64,000 nucleotides of DNA from Rhodobacteraceae bacterium IMCC1909. GTDB lineage: Bacteria; Pseudomonadota; Alphaproteobacteria; Rhodobacterales; Rhodobacteraceae. The notes beneath the pieces were generated by a model. That model saw only the letters and a list, made by a program, of their open reading frames with translations. It was not told the DNA's origin and did not search any database. The stretch spans positions 806,001 to 870,000 of the forward strand of contig JAPDHM010000001.1 of NCBI GenBank assembly GCA_030704425.1. Direction: 5' to 3'. A program made the translations under genes and the position numbers. The number at the start of each line of letters is the position of its first letter. Positions within the stretch are counted from its first letter, which is position 1. This document shows positions 50,279 to 59,244 of the stretch, piece after piece.

Positions 50279-51769
50279 CTAGAATTCATCCTCAAGCGAT
50301 TGTTGCCATGGTTTGACGAGATTGCCAAAGCGAGTGAACTGCCCTTCAAAACTCAACTCGACTGTGCCAATTGGCCCATGCCGTTGCTTTCCGATGACCA
50401 CCTCGGCCTTGCCATGTAGGCGCTCCATCTCTTCTTGCCATTGGCCCATTTTGTCCAGCTCATGATCGCCCGGTTTTTCGCGCTCTTTGTAATATTCCTC
50501 GCGGAACACAAACATCACAACATCCGCATCTTGCTCAATCGAGCCAGATTCGCGCAGATCGGACAATTGTGGCCGCTTGTCTTCACGGTTTTCGACCTGA
50601 CGCGAGAGCTGTGAAAGGGCGACCACTGGAATATCAAGCTCTTTGGCGATGGCTTTGAGGCCCATGGTGATCTCGGAAATCTCATTCACCCGGTTTTCTG
50701 ACCGTCCAGTGCCGCGGACCAGTTGAAGATAATCCACAAATAATGCGTCCAGCCCATGGGTTCGCTTCAATCGGCGGGCACGGGCGGCCAGCTGGCTTAT
50801 CGGCAGGGCCGGGGTATCATCAATGAACAAAGGCGCCGCCTCCAGCTCTTTGGCCGCATCGACAATTCGGCGAAACTCGCTCTCGGTAAAGTCGCCGCGG
50901 CGAATTTGATTTGAGGGGATTTTTGCCACCTCGGATAAAATGCGCGATGCAAGCTGTTCGGCTGACATTTCTAGGCTGAAAAAGCCAACGACCCCGCCGT
51001 CCACCGCACCCTCTTCGCCAGAGGTGGTGATGCCTTTTTTATAGGCCCGTGCGATGTTAAAGGCGATATTGGTGGCCAATGAGGTTTTGCCCATTGAGGG
51101 GCGGCCAGCCAAGATCAAAAGATCTGACCGATGCAGCCCGCCCAGTTTTTTGTCCATATCAATTAGCCCGGTCGACACGCCCGCAAGACCACCTTCGCGT
51201 TGATAGGCGGCATTGGCGACTTTGACCGCATCCGTGACGGCGGTCAGAAAAGATTGAAAGCCTTGCTCAGTCTGGCCCTGCTCGGCCAAAGCATAGAGTT
51301 TTTGTTCGGCTTCAACGATTTGCTCTTTAGGTTCGCTCTGCACATCCACACGGGCCGCCTTCGCCGCGATATCATTGCCCACCTCGATCAACTCTCGGCG
51401 GATGGCCAGGTCGTAGATCATTTCGGCATAATCGCGCACGGCAAAGGAGGATATTGCCGCGCCCGCGAGCCGCATCAAATAGGCGGGCCCGCCTAATTCT
51501 GCCAGCCCGGCATCATCTTCCAAAAAGGCCTTCAAAGTGACGGGGCTTGCCAGATTGTTTTTGGCAATACGCGCTGCGGCGGTCTCAAATATCCGCGCAT
51601 GGACCGGGTCATAAAAATGCTCTACCCGCAAAATCTGCGCGACGCGGTCGAATAGATCGTTGTTTGTAAGGATGGCGCCAAGCAATTGTTGCTCGGCCTC
51701 AATGGAATGCGGCACGCCAAGAGCGGTCACCTCGTTTGCTGGGGGCTGCAGATTCGCAATCTCATTCAT
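50279..51769 (-). CDS. dnaB: Replicative DNA helicase DnaB
   Basis: A 496-residue hexameric helicase. The N-terminal domain (PHSIEAEQQLLGAILTNNDLFD) is followed by the RecA-like motor: Walker A AGRPSMGKTSLATN, an insert of about 20 residues characteristic of alphaproteobacteria (KKGITTSGEEGAVDGG), FFSLEMSAEQLASR, DYLQLVRG, and SQLSRQVENREDKRPQLSDLRESGSIEQDAD. Upstream is a 233-base region with three DnaA-box-like sequences. Confidence 0.95.
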   Translation of the reverse strand: MNEIANLQPPANEVTALGVPHSIEAEQQLLGAILTNNDLFDRVAQILRVEHFYDPVHARIFETAAARIAKNNLASPVTLKAFLEDDAGLAELGGPAYLMRLAGAAISSFAVRDYAEMIYDLAIRRELIEVGNDIAAKAARVDVQSEPKEQIVEAEQKLYALAEQGQTEQGFQSFLTAVTDAVKVANAAYQREGGLAGVSTGLIDMDKKLGGLHRSDLLILAGRPSMGKTSLATNIAFNIARAYKKGITTSGEEGAVDGGVVGFFSLEMSAEQLASRILSEVAKIPSNQIRRGDFTESEFRRIVDAAKELEAAPLFIDDTPALPISQLAARARRLKRTHGLDALFVDYLQLVRGTGRSENRVNEISEITMGLKAIAKELDIPVVALSQLSRQVENREDKRPQLSDLRESGSIEQDADVVMFVFREEYYKEREKPGDHELDKMGQWQEEMERLHGKAEVVIGKQRHGPIGTVELSFEGQFTRFGNLVKPWQQSLEDEF

Positions 51770-51843
51770 ATCCGACTCCTCAATGCCTCACGCTTACTGC
51801 AAGTCAGGATGTTTGGCTATGTAGAACAGATCGGTGCACAACC

Positions 51844-51983
51844 TGTGGATAAACCTCAGATTGCGCGCTCATATGGCCATATTTCACGGCTCTGCGCTAG
51901 ATATAGTGGTGCGAAATCACCGATATACTCTGCGCCGCATCAAATCCGCCATCGGCCGTCAGCTTGTCCACATTTTGCCCACA
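51844..51983. promoter_or_regulatory. Cluster of three DnaA-box-like sequences upstream of dnaB
   Basis: TGTGGATAA at 51844-51852 is a perfect DnaA box (reads TTATCCACA on the minus strand). TTGTCCACA at 51964-51972 (8/9) and TTGCCCACA at 51975-51983 (7/9) lie in the opposite orientation, 120 bases away. All are in the 233-base gap between the pyrE stop and the dnaB ATG, that is, in the dnaB promoter region. Suggests DnaA control of dnaB; no evidence for a replication origin (no AT-rich unwinding region, no parAB or dnaA). Confidence 0.45.
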
Positions 51984-52002
51984 GGTTTATACCGAAAAAT
52001 GG

Positions 52003-52680
52003 TTATTTGGCGCGTGCCTTTTGCCACTCTTCTGGAGATTTCAGAAAGATTTCCACCTCGCGCAGGGTCTTGCCGCCAAATGTGCCCTGTGCGCGGGCTT
52101 CTGCCAGCACATCCCACCAGGTGCACAGATGATGCAATGTCACCCCATGATCGCTTAGGTTTTTTTCAGTCTGAGGGAAAATCCCATAATAGAAAATCAC
52201 GGCCGTATGAGCGCAGGTTGCGCCAGTCTCACGAATGGCATCGACAAAGGAGATTTTGGACCCACCATCGGTGGTCAAATCCTCTACCAGCAAAACCCGT
52301 TGCCCTTCGGACATGGCCCCTTCGATGCGGGCATTTCGGCCGTAGCCTTTGGGTTTCTTGCGCACATAGGTCATTGGGAGCGCCATGCGCTCGGCCACCC
52401 AGGCGCCAAATGGGATGCCGGCGGTCTCGCCGCCTGCCACATTGTCAAACGCTTCAAACCCGGCGTTGCGCAAAACAGTAACGGTCAGAAAATCCATCAA
52501 AGTGCTGCGAATACGCGGGAAGGAAATCAGTTTGCGGCAATCAATATAGGTTGGGGAGGGCTTGCCGGAGGCCAAAACAAAGGGCTCATCTGCATTGAAA
52601 TGCACAGCTTTAATTTCCAGCAGCATTCTGGCGGTCAACCGCGCGATTTCGCGTTGGTCGGGATAGCTTGTTGGTATCAT
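52003..52680 (-). CDS. pyrE: Orotate phosphoribosyltransferase
   Basis: A 225-residue type I phosphoribosyltransferase that joins orotate to PRPP. PRPP-binding loop [14 protein letters not shown] near residues 117-130, and [19 protein letters not shown] and [17 protein letters not shown] are also conserved. Downstream of pyrC on the same strand (26 bases), so the two pyrimidine genes form a pair. Confidence 0.95.
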   Translation of the reverse strand: MIPTSYPDQREIARLTARMLLEIKAVHFNADEPFVLASGKPSPTYIDCRKLISFPRIRSTLMDFLTVTVLRNAGFEAFDNVAGGETAGIPFGAWVAERMALPMTYVRKKPKGYGRNARIEGAMSEGQRVLLVEDLTTDGGSKISFVDAIRETGATCAHTAVIFYYGIFPQTEKNLSDHGVTLHHLCTWWDVLAEARAQGTFGGKTLREVEIFLKSPEEWQKARAK

Positions 52681-52706
52681 GAGCAGGGCCTTTTGTTGCT
52701 ATGCGC

Positions 52707-53747
52707 TCAGCTCGACACGGTCCAGTGAAGATCAAAGCCAGGATTAAAGAGAGTTACCGGACCGGCGCCCGTGTCGATATGGGTGGCAAATTGTACCGGA
52801 TTGCCCTTGGTTAGGGTGATCGTATCGGCATTTGGCGCCAGGCCGTAAAACTGCGGACCAAACAGCGCGGTGAAGCCTTCGAGCCGATCCATCGCACCAG
52901 CAGCCTCAAAAACCTCCGCCAAACACGACATGGTGTTGGTGGCCGAAAACACACCAGCGCATCCGCAGGCACTTTGCTTTGCGTCATCGGTGTGCGGGGC
53001 GCTGTCGGTGCCGAGAAAATAGCACGGATTGCCACTTGTGGCGGCCTCAAGTAGGGCCAGGCGATGGGTTTCACGTTTGGCCACGGGCAGGCAATAATAA
53101 TGTGGCCTGATCCCACCGGCTAGAATATGATTGCGGTTGATGATCAGGTGATGGGTTGTGATCGTGGCGGCCAGCTGGCCCGGATCAGATTTGGCATAGG
53201 CCGCACCCTCCGCAGTTGTGATATGCTCCATAACCACTTTAAGACCCGGCACTCGGCGGCGCAGGGGATCTAGAACCCGGTCAATGAACACGGACTCGCG
53301 GTCAAAAATATCGACATCTGCATCGGTGACCTCGCCATGCACGCACATGGGCATGCCAATCTCGGCCATCTTATCCAGCACCGGTTGCACCTTGTCAAAA
53401 TCTGTCACGCCGCTGGCGGAATTTGTTGTCGCCCCGGCAGGATAGAGTTTGGCCGCCGTCACCAGCCCAGAGGCATGGGCCGCGGCCAGGTCCTCGGGGT
53501 CGGTTTGCTCGGTCAAATAGAGCGTCATCAGAGGCTGGAAATTTGAGCCAGCGGGCAGGGCGGCCAGAATGCGGCTGCGATAGGCCGCGGCTTGGGCGGC
53601 CGTCACCACCGGCGGAACCAGGTTCGGCATGATAATGGCGCGTCCAAAATCGCGCGCAGTTTCGAGCGCCACGGCTGTCAGCATATCGCCATCGCGCAAG
53701 TGCAAATGCCAATCATCGGGGCGGGTGAGAGTCAAACGATCTGTCAT
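52707..53747 (-). CDS. pyrC: Dihydroorotase (class II, PyrC)
   Basis: A 346-residue zinc amidohydrolase. The metal motif is [13 protein letters not shown] near residues 11-23, the carboxylated Lys is in [13 protein letters not shown], and the later His residues are in [10 protein letters not shown] and [13 protein letters not shown], with [12 protein letters not shown] near 245. Closes the dihydroorotate ring in pyrimidine synthesis. Length fits E. coli-type PyrC, not the larger class I enzymes. Confidence 0.95.
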   Translation of the reverse strand: MTDRLTLTRPDDWHLHLRDGDMLTAVALETARDFGRAIIMPNLVPPVVTAAQAAAYRSRILAALPAGSNFQPLMTLYLTEQTDPEDLAAAHASGLVTAAKLYPAGATTNSASGVTDFDKVQPVLDKMAEIGMPMCVHGEVTDADVDIFDRESVFIDRVLDPLRRRVPGLKVVMEHITTAEGAAYAKSDPGQLAATITTHHLIINRNHILAGGIRPHYYCLPVAKRETHRLALLEAATSGNPCYFLGTDSAPHTDDAKQSACGCAGVFSATNTMSCLAEVFEAAGAMDRLEGFTALFGPQFYGLAPNADTITLTKGNPVQFATHIDTGAGPVTLFNPGFDLHWTVSS

Positions 53748-53900
53748 GGCTGCTGTTTAACCGGGCCGGCGGGGCGCTGCCAGTGCAAATTTGCCTCATA
53801 GGGCAGGCGTTTTTAATCTAGCGCCCGCCTCTTGTATAGCGCGGCGGCACGACACATGTTAACGGTTTGGAAAATCGTCACGAAAATAGGAGATGCGCCG

Positions 53901-54197
53901 ATGTTGACCTTTGTCCTGTCTGTGATTGCAGGATTCGCCACCCCTTTTGTTGAGCCATTTATGACCAGATTGATCCAGCCGCGTTTGGATGAATTTCCGG
54001 TGCATGAGGGCGAATACCGCACGATTACCTTTGTTTTACTGCTGCTCGGCGTCGCCATCGCTGCGATATCTTCAGGTGTTATGGTCTCGGCGTTCACGGT
54101 CTTATTCGGCGGGCTCTTGGGGCTTTTCGGGGTGCGCCTGTTTAAAGCGATCAAATCTTTGATCGATGGCGCCGAAAGGGATGCCCAGGATCGCTAG
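53901..54197 (+). CDS. Small membrane protein of unknown function
   Basis: A 98-residue protein with two or three hydrophobic segments (about residues 1-16, 41-61, 64-84) and a charged C-terminus. I do not recognise the family. The ATG at 53901 follows AGGAG at eight bases' distance, so the longer frame from 53832 is probably not used. Divergent from pyrC and upstream of the DUF1127 gene, but 110 bases and a hairpin lie between them. Confidence 0.65.
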   Translation: MLTFVLSVIAGFATPFVEPFMTRLIQPRLDEFPVHEGEYRTITFVLLLLGVAIAAISSGVMVSAFTVLFGGLLGLFGVRLFKAIKSLIDGAERDAQDR

Positions 54198-54209
54198 GCG
54201 CCAGCCGAT

Positions 54210-54228
54210 CTATGCAATCGCTGCATAG
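54210..54228 (+). terminator. Possible hairpin/terminator before the DUF1127 gene
   Basis: CTATGCA-ATCGC-TGCATAG: perfect 7-base stem with a 5-base loop. A T-run lies about 11 bases further on (54241-54246), too far for a textbook intrinsic terminator. It could also be an operator for the following gene. Confidence 0.3.
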
Positions 54229-54307
54229 CGGGATTGTGGTTTTTTGCACTGCTCAACCCTTTGGATCGTCCCTACCTACAGGTCAACGAAACTCAGGAGT
54301 TTTTCAA

Positions 54308-54529
54308 ATGGCAACTATCGTAGACGTCCCACAAGGCAACCGTATCGCCGCAGGCCTGAACCGTGTGTTGGGCGGCATTCTCAACTTTCTAGTGTCGATC
54401 AGCACAGCGCAATCGCGGGTGCGTCAGATTGAATTTCTCTGCTCTCTGACAGATCAAGAGCTGGCCCAACGCGGCCTGACCCGTCAAGACATCGTGCGCC
54501 ACGTCTACCGCGACGCCTATTACGTCTAA
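54308..54529 (+). CDS. DUF1127-family small protein
   Basis: A 73-residue protein with the family's C-terminal block: SLTDQELAQRGLTRQDIVRHVYRDAYYV. The N-terminal half is amphipathic. DUF1127 proteins are short, highly expressed and have been linked to RNA binding, phosphate or stress physiology in other alphaproteobacteria. AGGAG eight bases before ATG 54308 fixes the start. No gene follows for about 490 bases on either strand. Confidence 0.85.
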   Translation: MATIVDVPQGNRIAAGLNRVLGGILNFLVSISTAQSRVRQIEFLCSLTDQELAQRGLTRQDIVRHVYRDAYYV

Positions 54530-54668
54530 GACTCTGTGTCTCAGGCCATGGCCTGGGGCACCACCGCCCAGCCCTTGCCCCTCGGTTGGTTATTTATTCT
54601 CTAATAGGCTTGCAGGCTTGGGGTAAAAAATCCGTCATAAAAACCAAGATCAAAAATGGGCAATATGC

Positions 54669-54888
54669 AAGACCTCTGCATAACGCCATTTCACCACGCA
54701 ATGAGGGCTGCGCCGGCCTGGGCGGGCGCAAATGTCTGGTGGTGAAATCACTGAAAAATTTGAGCAATAACCATACGTTCCAGTATATTCATATGGTGAA
54801 TGCGCCTGCCGGGGGGTAGGCAGGCGCAGTCCGGTGTTGCCATCGGGCAAAGTCATTTGGTTCGGCGGTTGGGGTATGCAGAGACCTT
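54669..54888. repeat. Structured repeat element, copy 2 (opposite orientation to copy 1)
   Basis: A 220-base element starting AAGACCTCTGCATAAC and ending in a diverged inverted version (GGGGTATGCAGAGACCTT). Its left end (AAGACCTCTGCATAACGCC then ATTTCA) matches the reverse complement of the right end of the 29323-29445 copy, and its right end matches that copy's left end. A perfect 9-base hairpin lies at 54802-54827 and the copy-1 stem recurs at 54829-54848. Extra sequence of about 90 bases is inserted in the middle, flanked by ATTTCACCAC/GTGGTGAAAT. It lies between the convergent DUF1127 and mdh genes. Confidence 0.75.
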
Positions 54889-54958
54889 TAATGACGAAAG
54901 AGTCATTGATCCGCAGCTTTGCCGAGGGTGGTTTGCAGCTGCTGTCAGGGGAAAAGCA

Positions 54959-54986
54959 AAAACTCCCCGCCGCGGCGAGGAGTTTT
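54959..54986 (-). terminator. Intrinsic terminator of mdh
   Basis: AAAACTCC-C-CGCCG/CGGCG-A-GGAGTTTT: a strong stem with one mismatch, 36 bases beyond the mdh stop. Read on the minus strand the stem is followed by TTTTT. It also reads as a terminator on the plus strand. The remaining sequence between the repeat and mdh (54889-54958) shows nothing recognisable. Confidence 0.75.
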
Positions 54987-55022
54987 CAAGTTTGCGCGCC
55001 GCGATTGCGGCTGCGATAGCTC

Positions 55023-56156
<1,134 letters not shown>

Positions 56157-56161
56157 TTATG

Positions 56162-56176
56162 CGCAACATTGTTGCG
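56162..56176. promoter_or_regulatory. Perfect palindrome at the mcl2 ribosome-binding region
   Basis: CGCAACATTGTTGCG: 7-base arms (CGCAACA/TGTTGCG) around one T, ending on the first base of the GAGG ribosome site (56176-56179) and ten bases before the mcl2 ATG. As DNA it is a good operator; as RNA its loop is too small for a stable hairpin. Possible control site of the mcl2-DUF1737-mch genes. Confidence 0.45.
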
Positions 56177-56185
56177 AGGCCAAAA

Positions 56186-57058
56186 ATGACTCTACGTCCC
56201 TATCGTTCTGTTCTCTACATTCCCGGCAGCCGGGCGCGTGCGCTCGACAAAGCGCGAACCATGCCTGTGGATTCGATAATTTTCGACTTGGAAGACGCCG
56301 TGGCGCTGGAAGAAAAAGCCTCCGCTCGGGCAACTTTGGTGTCGCATCTTTTGGATGAGGGCTATGGGTCCCGTAGCCAAATCATTCGCATTAATGGGCT
56401 CGATACCCCCTGGGCTGCCGAGGACATTGCGGCGATTGCCGAAGTCCGACCCGAGGCGGTGTTATTGCCCAAGGTTGATAATGCCCTGATGATTGCCGAG
56501 CTGGGCGCGGTGATGGACCGGTATGCAGGCTTTGAGAACACCCAGATCTGGGCAATGATGGAAACCCCGCGCGGCATCTTGAATGCGGCCAAGATTGTCG
56601 ATGCGCCGCGGATGGGGGGCATGGTGATGGGCACAAATGATCTGGCCAAGGATCTCAACACGAGATTTGATCCGGCGCGCGCGCCCTTGCTTGCCGCTTT
56701 AGGCCACTGTGTCTTGGCTGCAAAAGCGGCTGGAATTGTCATTGTGGACGGGGTTTATAATGCCTTTAAGGATGACGCAGGTCTGCAAGTTGAGGCCTCT
56801 CAAGGGCGTGCTATGGGGTTTGACGGCAAAACGTTGATCCACCCGGCACAGGTGGCCATTGCCAATAGGGTCTTTGCGCCCACGGATGAGGAGATTGATC
56901 TGTCAGAGCGGCAAATCGCAGCCTTTGAGGCGGCCACAGCGGAGGGGTTTGGCGTTGCGGTTGTGGATGGTAAGATCGTAGAGAATTTGCATATTGAAAC
57001 GGCCCGGGCCACTTTGGCCAAGGCTGCAATGATTGCAACACTGGAGGGCCAGGCGTGA
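56186..57058 (+). CDS. mcl2: (3S)-malyl-CoA thioesterase (Mcl2-type CoA ester lyase)
   Basis: A 290-residue HpcH/HpaI-CitE family TIM barrel. The N-terminus RSVLYIPGSRARALDKA, DSIIFDLEDAVALEEK (Asp/Glu metal site), VLLPKVDNA, WAMMETPRGILNA, and GTNDLAKDLN match the R. sphaeroides Mcl2 type rather than Mcl1, which starts differently. Mcl2 hydrolyses (3S)-malyl-CoA to malate in the ethylmalonyl-CoA pathway. The mch gene downstream supports this. GAGG six bases before ATG 56186 supports the start over the longer frame at 56147. Confidence 0.85.
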   Translation: MTLRPYRSVLYIPGSRARALDKARTMPVDSIIFDLEDAVALEEKASARATLVSHLLDEGYGSRSQIIRINGLDTPWAAEDIAAIAEVRPEAVLLPKVDNALMIAELGAVMDRYAGFENTQIWAMMETPRGILNAAKIVDAPRMGGMVMGTNDLAKDLNTRFDPARAPLLAALGHCVLAAKAAGIVIVDGVYNAFKDDAGLQVEASQGRAMGFDGKTLIHPAQVAIANRVFAPTDEEIDLSERQIAAFEAATAEGFGVAVVDGKIVENLHIETARATLAKAAMIATLEGQA

Positions 57059-57261
57059 AGATTTACAGATTTTTGACCGACGACGATTCGTCTCAGTTTT
57101 GCCATAAAGTGACCGAAGCCTTGTCCAAAGGATGGGAGCTTTATGGCGATCCGACCTATGCCCATGATGCAACTGTTGGAGTGATGCGTTGCGGCCAGGC
57201 GGTCGTGAAGGAGGTTGAAGGGGCGTATAGCCCTGAGATGAAACTGGGAGCGCAACAATGA
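57055..57261 (+). CDS. DUF1737-family small protein
   Basis: A 68-residue protein: MKIYRFLTDDDSSQFCHKV at the start, then ALSKGWELYGDPTY in the middle, the DUF1737 pattern. It has no signal or membrane segment. GTG start overlapping the mcl2 stop, GGAGGG at good distance; its stop overlaps the mch start by 4 bases. The tight mcl2-DUF1737-mch linkage suggests a role with these enzymes, but none is known to me. Confidence 0.8.
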   Translation: MKIYRFLTDDDSSQFCHKVTEALSKGWELYGDPTYAHDATVGVMRCGQAVVKEVEGAYSPEMKLGAQQ

Positions 57262-58283
57262 AGACCAATGCGGGGTTGTTTTTTGAGGATTATTGTGTTG
57301 AGCAGGTCATAGATCATGCAGTCCCGCGGACGGTGGGGGGCGGTGAACGCGCGCTCTATCATGCGCTTTATCCGGCGCGCCACGCGCTCTATTCCTCCAA
57401 TAGTTTTGCACAAAGCTGTGGCCTGCCTCAAAGCCCGCTGGATGATCTCATCGCGTTTCATGTGGTTTTTGGCAAAACGGTGCCGGATATCTCTTTAAAC
57501 GCTGTGGCCAATTTGGGCTATGCGGAAGTGCGCTGGCTGCGGCCTGTTTATCCCGGCGATACGCTGCGTGCGCGCTCTACTTTGATTGGTTTGAAGCAAA
57601 ATTCAAGCGGCAAAACTGGCGTGGTTTGGGTGCGCAGTGAAGGGTTCAATCAGGCAGATGAGATGGTGATGTCTTTTGTGCGTTGGGTCATGGTGCGCAA
57701 GAGGGACGAAGCGGCCCCTGCACCACAAACCGTTGTGCCGGAGCTTGAGAAGGCCGTCTTAGCATCGGAGTTGATCGTGCCCGATGGGTTGAGTTTTGTC
57801 AGGTATAATACTGGTTTGGCAGGAAGTTCCTATCTCTATAGTGACTATAATGTTGGCGAGGTGATCGACCACGTTGATGGGGTCACCCTGTCGGAAGCCG
57901 AGCATATGATGGCCACACGCTTGTGGCAAAACACGGCGAAAGTCCATTTCGATGCCACTGCCCGGCCGGATGGTGCACGCTTGATTTACGGCGGGCATGT
58001 GATTTCCATGGCGCGGGCATTGTCCTTCAATGGGCTGGGCAATGTGCAAATGCTGGCGGCGATCAATGGGGGAGCCCATGCCAATCCATGTTTTGCGGGG
58101 GACACGTTGCGCGCTTGGAGTGAGGTGCTGGATAAGGCGGAAACTCGTGATCCCTCCGTTGGTGCGTTGCGGTTGCGGTTGGTGGCGCAGAAGGGTTCGA
58201 CGCCTCATCTGCGCGGGGATGACGGAAAGTATCATAGCGATGTGTTGCTCGATCTCGACTATTGGGCCTTTATCCCGCGGTAA
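57258..58283 (+). CDS. mch: Mesaconyl-CoA hydratase
   Basis: A 341-residue double-hotdog (MaoC-like) protein closely like the R. sphaeroides mesaconyl-CoA hydratase: it starts KTNAGLFFEDYCVEQVIDHAVPRTV, has GERALYHALYPARHAL, HVVFGKTVPDISLNAVANLGYAEVR, VVWVRSEGFN and GGHVISMARALSFNGLGN. It converts mesaconyl-C1-CoA to beta-methylmalyl-CoA in the ethylmalonyl-CoA pathway, used for acetyl-CoA assimilation when the glyoxylate shunt is absent. The lyase Mcl1 is not in the window. Confidence 0.92.
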   Translation: MKTNAGLFFEDYCVEQVIDHAVPRTVGGGERALYHALYPARHALYSSNSFAQSCGLPQSPLDDLIAFHVVFGKTVPDISLNAVANLGYAEVRWLRPVYPGDTLRARSTLIGLKQNSSGKTGVVWVRSEGFNQADEMVMSFVRWVMVRKRDEAAPAPQTVVPELEKAVLASELIVPDGLSFVRYNTGLAGSSYLYSDYNVGEVIDHVDGVTLSEAEHMMATRLWQNTAKVHFDATARPDGARLIYGGHVISMARALSFNGLGNVQMLAAINGGAHANPCFAGDTLRAWSEVLDKAETRDPSVGALRLRLVAQKGSTPHLRGDDGKYHSDVLLDLDYWAFIPR

Positions 58284-58301
58284 GCGTTTTGGAGGATCAT
58301 G

Positions 58302-58337
58302 TTTTGTGACCACAAAATTTTTTCGTGATCACAAAAG
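58302..58337. promoter_or_regulatory. Two adjacent inverted repeats between mch and sdhC
   Basis: TTTTGTG-AC-CACAAAA (58302-58317) is a perfect inverted repeat followed by TTTTTT, then GTGATCAC palindrome and a second CACAAAA (58325-58337). As a hairpin plus T-run it could end mch transcription, though it is AT-rich; as DNA the TTGTG/CACAA half-sites look like a paired operator (GntR- or CRP-like symmetry) ahead of the sdh promoter. Confidence 0.45.
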
Positions 58338-58403
58338 CCAAAAAATCGACTATTAACGCCCAGACTGCGGTAATTTGCCCGTCAAAACTGTGGCCTTCGG
58401 GGC

Positions 58404-58432
58404 TTGATCATGGCATGAACGGGCTAACTAAT
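58404..58432 (+). promoter_or_regulatory. Predicted promoter of the sdh operon
   Basis: TTGATC (58404-58409) and ACTAAT (58427-58432) with a 17-base spacer, about 28 bases before the sdhC ATG. Both boxes are 4/6 matches, so this is tentative. Confidence 0.35.
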
Positions 58433-58460
58433 TACTTAGACACGCTGAGAAGGACATATT

Positions 58461-58844
58461 ATGGCTGATGTAAATCGCGGCAATCGCCCGTTATCTCCTC
58501 ATCTGACGATCTACCGTCCTCAAATGACTTCGATTTCTTCGATATTTGTGCGGATCACTGGCAACGCGCTTTTGGCCGCGACGCTATTATTGATCGCTTG
58601 GCTCTTGGCGGCATCGACCAGCGCGGCGGCCTTTGAATGGGTGCAGTGCGTGATCACAAGTTGGTTTGGCGATCTGGTGTTTCTTCTGTCCATCTGGGCG
58701 CTTTGGTACCACATGCTTGGCGGGTTGCGCCATTTGATTTGGGACACCGGCCGCGGGTTGGAGTTGAAAACCGCCGAGCGTATGGGCTGGATGATGATCA
58801 TCGGGTCGCTTCTGCTCACAGCTTACACTGTAATATGGCTATAA
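58461..58844 (+). CDS. sdhC: Succinate dehydrogenase cytochrome b556 subunit
   Basis: A 127-residue membrane anchor with three helices. RPLSPHLTIYRPQMTSISSI is the SdhC N-terminal signature (Ser/Arg near the quinone site), and WYHMLGGLRHLIWDTGRG carries the heme b ligand His. AGAAGGA precedes the start. Confidence 0.95.
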   Translation: MADVNRGNRPLSPHLTIYRPQMTSISSIFVRITGNALLAATLLLIAWLLAASTSAAAFEWVQCVITSWFGDLVFLLSIWALWYHMLGGLRHLIWDTGRGLELKTAERMGWMMIIGSLLLTAYTVIWL

Positions 58845-58854
58845 GGATCGCAGC

Positions 58855-59226
58855 ATGGCTTTTTTAACTGACAGAAAACGTGCAAGCGGCCTTGGCGCCG
58901 CAAAAACCGGCACAGAACATTTTTGGGGTATGACCATTTCCTCTGCGGCACTGCTCATCCTGGTGCCGCTTTTTGTCTTCACCGTGGGGCCCATGGTTGG
59001 GCAAGATTATGAGGCGGTCACGGCCTATTTTTCCCGCCCGTTCCCAGCATTGGTTGCGCTATTGACCTTTGTGGTGGCATTGCTGCATTTCAAAAACGGG
59101 GTGACCGTTTTGATTGAGGACTATGTGCATGGCCTTGCCCGTAAGGTCTGGATTATTATCATGACATGTGTGTCCTACGCGGCCATTGCTGCGGCTGTTT
59201 TCGCCATCGCGCGCCTCGCCCTTTAA
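58855..59226 (+). CDS. sdhD: Succinate dehydrogenase hydrophobic membrane anchor subunit
   Basis: A 123-residue three-helix protein (helices near residues 26-47, 59-80, 92-115). TEHFWGMTISSAALLILVPLF and LHFKNGVTVLIEDYVHG are SdhD-type; the heme and quinone residues include the His and Asp of this second segment. Eleven bases after sdhC. Confidence 0.92.
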   Translation: MAFLTDRKRASGLGAAKTGTEHFWGMTISSAALLILVPLFVFTVGPMVGQDYEAVTAYFSRPFPALVALLTFVVALLHFKNGVTVLIEDYVHGLARKVWIIIMTCVSYAAIAAAVFAIARLAL

Positions 59227-59244
59227 GTTTCGGAGACCATACAT

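Noticed and set aside
51770-52002. Possible replication origin upstream of dnaB
   Set aside because: DnaA-like boxes are few, there is no AT-rich unwinding region, and neither dnaA nor parAB genes are nearby; a dnaB control region is simpler.
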